Below are positions 28,078-36,362 of a stretch of DNA of 64,000 nucleotides, in pieces. Numbering within the stretch: position 1 is the first letter of the stretch; each line of letters starts with the position of its first letter. The translations under genes and the position numbers were made by a program. Source of the stretch: Burkholderiales bacterium PBB2. GTDB lineage: Bacteria; Pseudomonadota; Gammaproteobacteria; Burkholderiales; Burkholderiaceae_C. Where the stretch lies: positions 1 through 64,000 of the forward strand of contig NKIM01000001.1 in assembly GCA_002255955.1 (NCBI GenBank), in the 5' to 3' direction. The notes under the pieces were generated by a model, which searched no databases, was not told the DNA's origin, and was given only the letters and a program-made list of their open reading frames with translations.

Positions 28078-29565
28078 TCAGCCGAGATAGCGCAACTGCA
28101 GATGAGCCTTGAAATGCGCCGGGTTCAGCGTCTCACCGCTGGCGCGGCGCACCAGCTCGGGCGTCTCGTAGCGGCTGGCTTGCAGCCAGATGTTCTCGCG
28201 CAGCCAGTCGAACACCGGGGCCAGATCGCCCGCGGCGATGCGGGCGTCCAGATCGGGCATCGCGCGGCGCATGGTGGCGAACCACTGGGCGGCATACATG
28301 GCGCCCAGGGTGTAGCAGGGGAAATAGCCGATCAGGCCGCAACCCCAGTGCACATCCTGCATGCAGCCGTCCTTGTAGTTGCCGCGGGTGTCCAGGCCCA
28401 GCAGCTCCATCATCTTGGCGTCCCACAGGGCCGGGATGTCCTCGACCTCGATCTCGCCCTCGACCAGCGGGCGCTCGATCTCGTAGCGCAGGATCACATG
28501 GGCCGGGTAGGTCACCTCGTCGGCGTCCACACGGATGAAACCGGGGTTCACACGGGTCAGCAGGCGATTCAGATTGCCGGGCTCAAAGGCCGGCTGATCG
28601 CCCAGATGGCGGCTGACCAGGGGGCTGAGCAGGCGGGCAAAGGCCGGGTGGCTGCCCAGTTGCATCTCGAAAGACAGGCTCTGGCTCTCGTGCAAGCCCA
28701 GGGAGCGGGCCTGACCCAGGGGCTGGCCCAGCCACTCGCGCGGCAGGTTCTGCTCGTAGCGACCATGGCCGGTTTCGTGGATGGTGCCCATCAGGCTGGG
28801 CAGAAAATCATCCTCGCGGTAGCGCGTGGTCATGCGCACGTCCTCGGGCACGCCGCCGCAGAAGGGGTGGCTGCTCTCGTCCAGGCGGCCGGCATCGAAA
28901 TCAAAGCCCATCAAGCGCATGGCATCCAGGCCCAGGTTCTTCTGCGCCGCTTGCGTGAAGGGGCCGACCGGCTTCAGGGTGGTCTCCTGCGCCTGCTTCT
29001 CGCGCACTTGGCGGATCAGGCCCGGCAGCCAGCTGCGCAGGTCGCCAAACACCCGGTCCACTTCGGCGCTGCGCATGCCGGGCTCGTACAGGTCCAGCAG
29101 CGCGTCATAACGCGACAGGCCCGTGCCATCGGCCAGCAGCGTGGCCTCCTCGCGGGTCAGGCGCACCACCTCGCGCAGGTTCTCGACGTAGCCGGCCCAG
29201 TCGTTGGCCTGGCGCTGCGCGCGCCAGGCATGTTCGCAGCGAGAGTTGGCCAGCGACTTGGCTTCGACGAGGCTTTGCGGCAAGGCGTTGGAGGCGCGCC
29301 AGGCGCGGCCCATCTCACGCAGATTGGCGCGCGGGTCGGCTTCCAGGTTTTCCGCCGCGGCCTGATCCAGCAGACTTTTGAGCTGCGGCTCGGTGGCCAG
29401 CTGGTGCAGCAGGCCGCCCATTTCGGCCAGGGCCAGCGAGCGCGCCTCATTGCCCTTGGGCGGCATATTGGCCGACTGGTCCCATTGCGCGATCGATTGC
29501 AGATGACCCAGGCGATGCAGGCGCTGGTGGCGCTGGAACAGTTCGGTGTAGGCGGGCGTGCTCAT
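28078..29565 (-). CDS. M32 carboxypeptidase (Taq/Pfu type)
   Basis: 495 aa, typical for M32. The zinc motif HETGH (His263, Glu264, His267) sits in MGTIHETGHGRYEQNLPREW. The family-specific HPAF, DEVTYPAHVILRYEIE and GYFPCYTLGAMYAAQWF blocks are present. It removes C-terminal residues from peptides with broad specificity in the cytoplasm. The start at MSTPAYTELFQRHQRL matches the family; the same frame stays open further upstream through the neighbouring gene but is not coding there. It lies 65 bp downstream of yqaA in the same direction. Confidence 0.95.
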   Translation of the reverse strand: MSTPAYTELFQRHQRLHRLGHLQSIAQWDQSANMPPKGNEARSLALAEMGGLLHQLATEPQLKSLLDQAAAENLEADPRANLREMGRAWRASNALPQSLVEAKSLANSRCEHAWRAQRQANDWAGYVENLREVVRLTREEATLLADGTGLSRYDALLDLYEPGMRSAEVDRVFGDLRSWLPGLIRQVREKQAQETTLKPVGPFTQAAQKNLGLDAMRLMGFDFDAGRLDESSHPFCGGVPEDVRMTTRYREDDFLPSLMGTIHETGHGRYEQNLPREWLGQPLGQARSLGLHESQSLSFEMQLGSHPAFARLLSPLVSRHLGDQPAFEPGNLNRLLTRVNPGFIRVDADEVTYPAHVILRYEIERPLVEGEIEVEDIPALWDAKMMELLGLDTRGNYKDGCMQDVHWGCGLIGYFPCYTLGAMYAAQWFATMRRAMPDLDARIAAGDLAPVFDWLRENIWLQASRYETPELVRRASGETLNPAHFKAHLQLRYLG

Positions 29566-29630
29566 GAGGCGGTTCGCGAAGAGTTGGAACTGGGGAGCAT
29601 TGTCCACGTTCGACGGGACCGTGCCCCAAG

Positions 29631-30134
29631 TCAGGGCGTCGAACCCGGGAAGACCCAGATCAGGGCCGCCGTCATCAGCACATAGCGACAGAACTTGCCC
29701 ACGGCCATATAGGCCACGCAAGGCCAGAAGGGCAGGCGCAACCAGCCGGCCACGGCGCACAGCGGGTCCCCCACCACCGGCAGCCAGCTCAGCAGGCAGG
29801 CCTTGGCCCCGAACTGCTGCAGCCAGGCCAGGGCGCGCGGGTTGGGCGGCGCATGCTTGAGGCTGCGCTCGTAGGCCAGCTCGGCGCCGCGGCCCAGCCA
29901 CCAGCTGATGGCGCCGCCCAGGGTGTTGCCCACCGTAGCCACCAGCACCGCCGGCCAGAACATGGCCGGGTCGGCCTTGACCAGCAGGAACACGGCCGGC
30001 TCCGAACCCAGAGGCAACAAGGTGGCCGAAACCAGGGCAATCAGAAACACCGCCGGCAGGCCCACGGCCGGCAGCGCGGCCCAGGCCAGCAGGCCGTGAA
30101 TCAGGTTTTGCAAAGCGGTTTCCATCAAAGGCAT
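29631..30134 (-). CDS. YqaA-family (SNARE/DedA-like) membrane protein
   Basis: 167 aa with four to five hydrophobic segments. The conserved blocks FLIALVSATLLPLGSEPAVF, VGNTLGGAISWWLGRG and LLSWLPVVGDPLCAVAGWLR are those of the YqaA branch of the DedA/SNARE-associated superfamily, thought to act in lipid or ion transport across the inner membrane. The start at 30134 is one of two close Met codons (the other at 30125). It is divergent from the solute-binding gene with only 15 bp between them. Confidence 0.9.
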   Translation of the reverse strand: MPLMETALQNLIHGLLAWAALPAVGLPAVFLIALVSATLLPLGSEPAVFLLVKADPAMFWPAVLVATVGNTLGGAISWWLGRGAELAYERSLKHAPPNPRALAWLQQFGAKACLLSWLPVVGDPLCAVAGWLRLPFWPCVAYMAVGKFCRYVLMTAALIWVFPGSTP

Positions 30135-30149
30135 TATCCTGAGGGCTGG

Positions 30150-31025
30150 ATGACTGACCGCCCCACCTCCTCGCCCCTCGCCCCCGGCCACGCCTTGCTG
30201 CCATGGCGGCAGCGCTTTTCGCTGACGCTGCTGCGCCTGCTGGGCGGGCTGGTGCTGCTGCACGGCGCCTGCAGCGGCGCGCGAGCCGAACCCGCCAGCT
30301 GCAAGACCCTGGTGGCCTCGGGCAACCCGCAATACCCGCCCTACCTTTGGCGCGATCCGGCCGATGAAGGCCGCTTGGTTGGCGCGAATGCCGACCTGAT
30401 GCAGCGCCTGGCCCAGGAGCTGGGCGTGACCATCGAGATGCGCTACGTCGGCCCCTGGGGCCGGGTACAGGAAGAGGCCAAGGCCGGACGCATCGACCTG
30501 ATCGCCGGTGCCTTCTGGACCCAAGCGCGCACCGAGTACATGGACTACTTCAGCCCAGCGTTTCACCAGACACGCTCGGTCATCTGGGTGACGGCCAAAT
30601 CACGCCTGGCTTACCGGCAGTGGAGCGATCTGGTCGGCCAGCAGGGGGTGACGGTGATCAACAACAGCTTCGGCGAGGCCTTTGACCGCTACGCCAAGCA
30701 GTCACTCAAGATCACCCAGGTGGCCAGCCTGGAGCAGGCCATCCAGATGCTGCAGCGTGGTCGGGCCGATTACTTGATTTACGAAGACAGCCCCGGCCAG
30801 GCCTTTCTAGCCAAGCTGGACATCCAGGGTGTACGCATGCTGACGCCGGCCGTTGCCAACGAAGCCCTGCACCTGACCCTGGCCCACAAGTCGCCCTGCA
30901 ACACCGGCGAGTTGCGGGGACGGATCGCCCGCGCCCTGCACAAGCTGGCTGGCGCCAATCCGCTGCCCGAGCTGCTGGACAAAAACATCCAGCTCTGGCG
31001 CCTGCACAGCCCGAGCGTGAAATAA
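30150..31025 (+). CDS. Periplasmic solute-binding protein, family 3-like
   Basis: 291 aa. A signal sequence with long hydrophobic core (LTLLRLLGGLVLLHGACSGARA) precedes the mature start CKTLVASGNPQYPPYLWRDP, typical of SBP_bac_3 proteins. NADLMQRLAQELGVTIEMRY and GRVQEEAKAGRIDLIAGAFW follow the two-lobe pattern. It has no ABC permease or ATPase partner nearby and no fused signalling domain. It may be an orphan binding protein or a sensor-type homologue for amino acids or polar compounds. Confidence 0.88.
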   Translation: MTDRPTSSPLAPGHALLPWRQRFSLTLLRLLGGLVLLHGACSGARAEPASCKTLVASGNPQYPPYLWRDPADEGRLVGANADLMQRLAQELGVTIEMRYVGPWGRVQEEAKAGRIDLIAGAFWTQARTEYMDYFSPAFHQTRSVIWVTAKSRLAYRQWSDLVGQQGVTVINNSFGEAFDRYAKQSLKITQVASLEQAIQMLQRGRADYLIYEDSPGQAFLAKLDIQGVRMLTPAVANEALHLTLAHKSPCNTGELRGRIARALHKLAGANPLPELLDKNIQLWRLHSPSVK

Positions 31026-31065
31026 ATAGCGGCCGGCCGGAGCGCCCGAATGAACGCCTCGGGCA

Positions 31066-31071
31066 TATAAT
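31066..31071 (+). promoter_or_regulatory. Possible -10 element of the dusB-fis operon
   Basis: A perfect TATAAT lies about 120 bp before dusB. No good -35 is seen at 16-18 bp spacing, so the promoter call is tentative. Confidence 0.4.
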
Positions 31072-31193
31072 CCTGCCTCTTTTTTGGGCAGATTGAGGGC
31101 TGTGACCGGCTCGCCAGCTGCCCGCCAGTGCGGCCGCCGCGCTGGCGCCCCCCCCGCCGCTCCACCGCTTCTTTTTCGCCCGCCGTCTTCTCC

Positions 31194-32294
31194 ATGCCCG
31201 CCGCCCTGCCGTCGCTCCGCCTCGGCACCCATTCCCTGCCCAACCGACTGTTCGTGGCGCCCATGGCCGGCGTCACCGATCGGCCATTCCGCCAGCTCTG
31301 CCGGCGCCTGGGTGCGGGCTATGCGGTCAGCGAGATGGTGACCTCGCGCAAGGACTTGTGGAACAGCCTCAAGACCTCGCGCCGCGCCAACCACGACGGT
31401 GAGGCCGGCCCCATCGCCGTGCAGATCGCCGGCACCGACGCGCCCATGATGGCCGAGGCCGCCCGCTACAACATCGAGCGCGGCGCCCAGATCATCGACA
31501 TCAATATGGGCTGCCCGGCCAAAAAGGTCTGCACCAAATGGGCCGGCTCGGCTCTGATGCAGGACGAGCCCCTCGCCACCGAGATCATGGCCGCCGTGGT
31601 TGAAGCCGCCGCGCCCTTCGGCGTGCCGGTGACGCTGAAGATGCGCACCGGCTGGTGCGAAACCGAAAAGAACGCCCAGCGCCTGGCCCTGGCCGCGCAG
31701 GATGCCGGCATCGCCATGGTCACCGTGCATGGCCGCACGCGCGAGCAGGGCTACAAAGGCCTGGCCGAGTACGACACCGTGGCGGCGGTCAAGGCTGCAC
31801 TCCAGATCCCGGTGGTGGCCAATGGCGATATCGATTCGCCGCAGAAGGCCAAGGCCGTGCTCGAGCGCACCGGCGCCGATGCCCTGATGATCGGCCGCGC
31901 CGCCCAAGGCCGGCCCTGGATCTTTGCCGAGATCGATCACTTCCTGCGCACCGGCGAAGCGCTGCCGCCACCGCGGGTGCAGGACGCCAGCGACTGGCTG
32001 ATCGAACACCTGCACGACCACTACAGCCTCTACGGCGCCCTGGCCGGCATGCGCAGCGCGCGCAAGCACATCGGCTGGGCCGTGCGCGGCCTGCCCGGCG
32101 GCGAAGAGTTCCGCCAGCGCATGAACCTGCTGGAGAGCTGCGAAGCCCAGGTCAGCGCCCTGCGCCAGTGGTTCGCCGAGCTGGCCGACCAGCATGAACG
32201 ACTGCCTGTGTCGACGCTGCCCCTCGGGGACGATGGCGGAGACACCGACGACGCCTCCTCACAAAAAGAACACGCACCGAAAGCTTCTGCATGA
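31194..32294 (+). CDS. dusB: tRNA-dihydrouridine synthase DusB
   Basis: 366 aa. FMN/TIM-barrel Dus motifs are clear: FVAPMAGVTDRPFRQLCRRL, VQIAGTDAPMMAEAARYN, the catalytic-Cys motif INMGCPAKKVCTKWAGSALM, VTVHGRTREQGYKG and LMIGRAAQGRPWIF. The enzyme reduces uridine 17 in the tRNA D-loop. Its stop overlaps the fis start (ATGA), reproducing the classical dusB-fis operon. The C-terminus is extended by a Asp/Ser-rich tail. Confidence 0.96.
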   Translation: MPAALPSLRLGTHSLPNRLFVAPMAGVTDRPFRQLCRRLGAGYAVSEMVTSRKDLWNSLKTSRRANHDGEAGPIAVQIAGTDAPMMAEAARYNIERGAQIIDINMGCPAKKVCTKWAGSALMQDEPLATEIMAAVVEAAAPFGVPVTLKMRTGWCETEKNAQRLALAAQDAGIAMVTVHGRTREQGYKGLAEYDTVAAVKAALQIPVVANGDIDSPQKAKAVLERTGADALMIGRAAQGRPWIFAEIDHFLRTGEALPPPRVQDASDWLIEHLHDHYSLYGALAGMRSARKHIGWAVRGLPGGEEFRQRMNLLESCEAQVSALRQWFAELADQHERLPVSTLPLGDDGGDTDDASSQKEHAPKASA

Positions 32295-32530
32295 GCACCA
32301 CGCCCACCCCGATCGACCAATGCGTTCGCGAGAACCTGCAGGCTTATTTCAGCGACCTGGAAGGCGAGGAGCCGCATTCCATGCACGAGATGCTGATCAA
32401 GCTGGTGGAAAAGCCGCTGCTCGAGGTGGTGATGCAAAAAGCCCAGGGCAACCAGAGCAAGGCAGCCGAATGGCTGGGCATCAACCGCAACACCTTGCGC
32501 CGCAAGCTGACCGAACACCAGATGCTGTGA
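32291..32530 (+). CDS. fis: Nucleoid protein and transcription factor Fis
   Basis: 79 aa, short betaproteobacterial form. The C-terminal helix-turn-helix [20 protein letters not shown] plus RKL is almost the family consensus. The N-terminus has the dimerising helices ([13 protein letters not shown]). It is a homodimeric DNA-bending protein regulating growth-rate-responsive promoters. It overlaps dusB by 4 bp and is followed 61 bp later by purH on the same strand. Confidence 0.96.
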   Translation: MSTTPTPIDQCVRENLQAYFSDLEGEEPHSMHEMLIKLVEKPLLEVVMQKAQGNQSKAAEWLGINRNTLRRKLTEHQML

Positions 32531-32591
32531 AGGCGGCCCGCGCCGCACACAGCACACGCCACGAATCCACACTCCCCGACGAGCACCTGCC

Positions 32592-34172
32592 ATGACGCAA
32601 CTGACTGCCTTGATCTCCGTGTCCGACAAGACCGGCATCCTCGAATTCGCCAAGGAGCTGCACGCCCTGAATGTGCGCCTGCTGTCGACCGGCGGCACGG
32701 CCAAGCTGCTGGCCGATGCCGGCCTGCCGGTGACCGAGGTGGCGGATCACACCGGCTTCCCCGAGATGCTGGACGGTCGCGTCAAGACCCTGCACCCCAA
32801 GGTGCACGGCGGCCTGCTGGCACGCCGCGACTTCCCCGAGCACATGGCTGCCGCCGCTCAGCACGGCATCACCATGATCGACATCCTGGCCGTCAACCTC
32901 TACCCCTTTGAAGCCACCGTGGCCAAGCCCGGATGCACGTTGGAAGACGCGATCGAGAACATCGACATCGGCGGCCCGGCCATGGTGCGCAGCGCCGCCA
33001 AGAACTGGAAGGACGTCACCGTGCTGACCGACGCCAGCCAGTACGCCCAAGTGCTAGCCGAGCTGAAGGCCAACGGCAAGACCAGCGACAAGACCCGCTT
33101 TGCCGCGTCCGTGGCTGCCTTCAACCGCATCGCTCAATATGACGCTGCGATCAGCAATTACCTGAGCGCACGCACCGAAGAAGGCACGCTGTCCGAGTAC
33201 CCCGGCCAGATGAACAGCAGCTTCGTCAAGGTGCAAGACCTGCGCTACGGCGAGAACAGCCACCAGACCGCCGCGCTCTACCGCGACCTCTACCCCGCCC
33301 CCGGCTCCCTGGTCACCGCCAAGCAACTGCAAGGCAAGGAACTCAGCTACAACAACATCGCCGACTCCGACGCCGCCTGGGAATGCGTCAAGAGCTTCGA
33401 TGTGCCCGCTTGCGTGATCGTCAAGCACGCCAACCCCTGCGGCGTGGCCGTGGCGGCCAACGCGGCCGAGGCCTATGCCAAGGCCTTGAAGACCGACCCG
33501 ACCAGCGCCTTCGGCGGCATCATCGCCTTCAACCGCGAGGTGGACGGCGCCGCCGCTGCACACGTGTCCAAGCAATTCGTCGAAGTGCTGATGGCGCCGA
33601 GCTTCAGCGCCGAAGCGCTGGAGATCTTCAAGGCCAAGGTCAATGTGCGCCTGCTGCAGATCGACCTGCCCCCGGGCGGCGCCACCCCGTGGCTGCAAGG
33701 CCGCAACCTCGGCGACAGCAAGCGCATCGGCTCCGGCATCCTGCTGCAAAGCGCCGACAACCATTTCCTCAAGAAGGAAGACCTGAAGATCGTCACCACC
33801 CTGCAGCCCAGCGCCCAGCAGCTCGATGACCTGATGTTCGCCTGGACCGTGGCCCAGTATGTGAAGAGCAATGCCATCGTCTTCTGCGGCGGCGGCATGA
33901 CCCTGGGCGTGGGTGCCGGCCAGATGAGCCGTGTCGACTCGACCAAGATCGCCGCCATCAAGGCCGCCAACGCCGGCCTGGAACTGAAGGGCTCGGTGGT
34001 CGCCAGCGACGCCTTCTTCCCCTTCCGCGACGGCGTGGACGTGCTGGCGGATGCCGGCGCCACCTGCGTCATCCAGCCGGGCGGCTCCATGCGCGACGAC
34101 GAGGTGATCGCCGCCGCCAACGAACGCGGCCTGGCCATGGTCTTCACCGGCGTGCGTCACTTCCGCCACTGA
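32592..34172 (+). CDS. purH: Bifunctional AICAR formyltransferase / IMP cyclohydrolase PurH
   Basis: 526 aa, full length. The N-terminal MGS-like IMP cyclohydrolase domain begins [20 protein letters not shown] and has [20 protein letters not shown]. The C-terminal formyltransferase domain has [28 protein letters not shown] (the catalytic Lys-His region), [15 protein letters not shown] and [10 protein letters not shown]. It carries out the last two steps of de novo IMP synthesis. It is followed by a strong terminator. Confidence 0.97.
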   Translation: MTQLTALISVSDKTGILEFAKELHALNVRLLSTGGTAKLLADAGLPVTEVADHTGFPEMLDGRVKTLHPKVHGGLLARRDFPEHMAAAAQHGITMIDILAVNLYPFEATVAKPGCTLEDAIENIDIGGPAMVRSAAKNWKDVTVLTDASQYAQVLAELKANGKTSDKTRFAASVAAFNRIAQYDAAISNYLSARTEEGTLSEYPGQMNSSFVKVQDLRYGENSHQTAALYRDLYPAPGSLVTAKQLQGKELSYNNIADSDAAWECVKSFDVPACVIVKHANPCGVAVAANAAEAYAKALKTDPTSAFGGIIAFNREVDGAAAAHVSKQFVEVLMAPSFSAEALEIFKAKVNVRLLQIDLPPGGATPWLQGRNLGDSKRIGSGILLQSADNHFLKKEDLKIVTTLQPSAQQLDDLMFAWTVAQYVKSNAIVFCGGGMTLGVGAGQMSRVDSTKIAAIKAANAGLELKGSVVASDAFFPFRDGVDVLADAGATCVIQPGGSMRDDEVIAAANERGLAMVFTGVRHFRH

Positions 34173-34229
34173 GCGGCAGCGCGCGGCGCTGTTCGACCTG
34201 TCCCGCGACCTGTCCCGCAGCCTGCCAAG

Positions 34230-34273
34230 CGGCCGGCCCTGCCCGTAGGCGGCAGGGCCGGCCGTTTCGCTTT
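34230..34273 (+). terminator. Terminator after purH
   Basis: CGGCCGGCCCTGCC (34230-34243) pairs perfectly with GGCAGGGCCGGCCG (34251-34264) over 14 bp, with a 7-nt loop and a T-rich tail (TTTCGCTTT). Confidence 0.9.
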
Positions 34274-34310
34274 CCCTGGTACGCCGGCCCTCTTTCGGCA
34301 CGACTAGACG

Positions 34311-34345
34311 CCTGCCTCTAGCCGAGGGCTGATTCGCTAGGCAGG
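34311..34345. promoter_or_regulatory. Inverted repeat upstream of the aldehyde dehydrogenase operon
   Basis: CCTGCCT (34311-34317) and AGGCAGG (34339-34345) form a spaced dyad 61-95 bp before the ATG at 34406. It is a possible operator; no adjacent regulator gene is present. Confidence 0.3.
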
Positions 34346-34405
34346 GTCTGCGCTTGCGGTTAGCCTTGGCGGCAAACAGGAAAAGACCGCCAGGAGACAC
34401 TTTCA

Positions 34406-35815
34406 ATGGATCAAACGCTGCAAGAGCGTCTGCATCTTGTGCTGGAACAGCAGCGCGCCGCCTTCCGCGCCGAGATGGCACCCAGCCGGGAGGTCCGCCT
34501 GGACCGGCTGGAGCGCGTGCGCCGCATGACGGCCCAGCACAGCGAAGCCCTGGTGAAAGCCATCTCGGCCGATTTCGGCCACCGCGCCCGCCAGGAAACC
34601 CTGCTGGCCGACATCTTCACGGTCGAATCGGGCGCCCGCCATGCGCAAAAGCATCTGCGCGACTGGATGCGCCCGCGCCGCCAGCCCACCGCCCTGCATT
34701 TCCAGCCCGCCCGCAATCTGCTGATGCGCCAGCCTCTGGGCGTGGTCGGCGTGGTGGCGCCCTGGAACTACCCCTACTACCTGGCGTTGGGCCCCGCCGT
34801 AGGCGCCCTGGCCGCAGGCAACCGGGTGATGATCAAGCCCTCGGAGCTGACACCGCGCACCGGTGAGCTGATGGCCGCCATGGTGGCCGAGTTCTTTGCG
34901 CCCGAGGAGATGACCGTGGTCAATGGCGAGGCCGAGCTGGCGCGCGCCTTCACCGCCCTGCCCTTTGATCATCTGTGCTTCACCGGCTCCACCGCCGTGG
35001 GCCGCATCGTCGCGCAGGCGGCGGCGCAAAACCTGACCCCGGTGACGCTGGAGCTGGGCGGCAAGTCGCCGGCCCTGGTGGACCGCAGCTGCGACCTCAA
35101 GCTCACCGCCAGCCGCATCGCGCACGGCAAACTCTTCAACGCCGGCCAGACCTGCGTGGCGCCCGACTACCTGCTGGTGCCCAAGGACATGGTCGAACCT
35201 CTGGTGCAGGAGATCCGCGCCGCCATGCGCCGGCTCTACCCCAAGATCGCCGGCAACCCCGACTACACCCACATTGCCACGCCGCGCCACCTGGCCCGGC
35301 TGCGCGGCCTGCTCGACGACGCCCGTGCCAAGGGCGCCAAGATCATCCCCAGCCACGAGGAAAAAACCGTCGGCCGCGGCCTGGTGCCGCAGCTGCTGCT
35401 GGGCGTGAACGAGCAGATGACGGTGATGCAGGAGGAGATCTTCGGCCCCCTGCTGCCCATCGTGCCCTACGTCGAGGTGGACCATGCCCTGGCCTATATC
35501 AACCGCCACGACAAGCCCCTGGCCCTGTACTGGTTCGGCCGCGATGCCGCCATGCGCGAGCATGTGTTGAGCCAGACCCAGGCCGGCGGCGTGACGGTCA
35601 ACGACTGCATCTGGCACCTCGGCCAGGAGGAGCAGCCCTTCGGCGGCGTTGGCGCCAGCGGCATGGGCGCTTACCACGGCGAATTCGGCTTCCGCAGCTT
35701 CAGCAAGGAGAAGCCGGTCTTCCACCAGTCGCGCTGGGCGGGCACGCGCTTGTTTTTCCCACCCTACGGCAAAACCTTTGACCGTCTGCTGGGCTTGCTG
35801 AAGAGAATTGCATGA
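34406..35815 (+). CDS. Coniferyl-aldehyde dehydrogenase-type ALDH
   Basis: 469 aa. ALDH landmarks: the PWNYPYYLALGPAVGALAAGNR cofactor region, catalytic base Glu216 in VTLELGGKSP, nucleophile Cys250 in NAGQTCVAPDY, and MQEEIFGPLLPIVPY. The short C-terminus ending SFSKEKPVFHQSRWAGTRLFFPPY is characteristic of the coniferyl-aldehyde/long-chain ALDH subgroup. It oxidises aldehydes to acids with NAD(P). It has an AGGAGA site 8 bp upstream. Its stop overlaps the start of the Tat-signal gene (ATGA), so it is the first gene of a three-gene oxidation operon. Confidence 0.94.
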   Translation: MDQTLQERLHLVLEQQRAAFRAEMAPSREVRLDRLERVRRMTAQHSEALVKAISADFGHRARQETLLADIFTVESGARHAQKHLRDWMRPRRQPTALHFQPARNLLMRQPLGVVGVVAPWNYPYYLALGPAVGALAAGNRVMIKPSELTPRTGELMAAMVAEFFAPEEMTVVNGEAELARAFTALPFDHLCFTGSTAVGRIVAQAAAQNLTPVTLELGGKSPALVDRSCDLKLTASRIAHGKLFNAGQTCVAPDYLLVPKDMVEPLVQEIRAAMRRLYPKIAGNPDYTHIATPRHLARLRGLLDDARAKGAKIIPSHEEKTVGRGLVPQLLLGVNEQMTVMQEEIFGPLLPIVPYVEVDHALAYINRHDKPLALYWFGRDAAMREHVLSQTQAGGVTVNDCIWHLGQEEQPFGGVGASGMGAYHGEFGFRSFSKEKPVFHQSRWAGTRLFFPPYGKTFDRLLGLLKRIA

Positions 35816-36360
35816 GTTCAACACCGGCTTCCTCCCCCGCCCTGCCGCCGCGCCGCCGTTTCTTGAAGTTAGGCCTGGGCGCCACGGTGCTGCTCGCCGT
35901 GGCGGGCGGCAGCACCGCCCTGCTGAGCACACCGGGCCTGGCCGAGGGCCGCTTGAGCGCACCCTCGCGCCAGCTGATGCGTGCCATCACGGTGGCCGTC
36001 TGCGGTGATCTGCTGCCGCCTGAAGGCCCGGCCCGCGAGGCGCGCCTGGCCCGCCATCTCGAACAGCTGGAGCGCCAGATCGCCGGCTTTCCGCCGGCCC
36101 TGCGCGGCGAGCTGGGCCAGCTCCTGACCCTGCTGGGCACGGCACCCGGCCGTTTCGCCCTGCTGGGCCTGAGCCAAAGCTGGGCGGAGGCCGAGGCGAA
36201 GCCCGCGCCCCTGCAGGCCGCCCTGATCGCGCTGAGCCAGTCGCGCCTGGCCCTGCGCCAGCAGGTTTTCCACGCCCTGCGCGACCTGAACTGCCTGGTG
36301 TTCTTCAACGACCCGGCCAGCTGGGCCCAGGTCGGCTACCCCGGTCCGAGAACGAGTTGA
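35812..36360 (+). CDS. Tat-exported small protein, probable GMC-oxidoreductase partner
   Basis: 182 aa. It begins with a twin-arginine signal (PPRRRFLKLGLGATVLLAVAGG). The remainder is helical and Leu/Ala-rich, ending LNCLVFFNDPASWAQVGYPGP, a tail resembling gluconate 2-dehydrogenase subunit 3-like partners (F-x-D-P-x-x-W-x-x-x-G-Y-P-G). Its ATG overlaps the ALDH stop, and the GMC oxidoreductase starts 2 bp after its own stop. The likely role, inferred from family and context, is to accompany the FAD subunit to the periplasm by co-export through Tat. Confidence 0.82.
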   Translation: MSSTPASSPALPPRRRFLKLGLGATVLLAVAGGSTALLSTPGLAEGRLSAPSRQLMRAITVAVCGDLLPPEGPAREARLARHLEQLERQIAGFPPALRGELGQLLTLLGTAPGRFALLGLSQSWAEAEAKPAPLQAALIALSQSRLALRQQVFHALRDLNCLVFFNDPASWAQVGYPGPRTS

Positions 36361-36362
36361 AC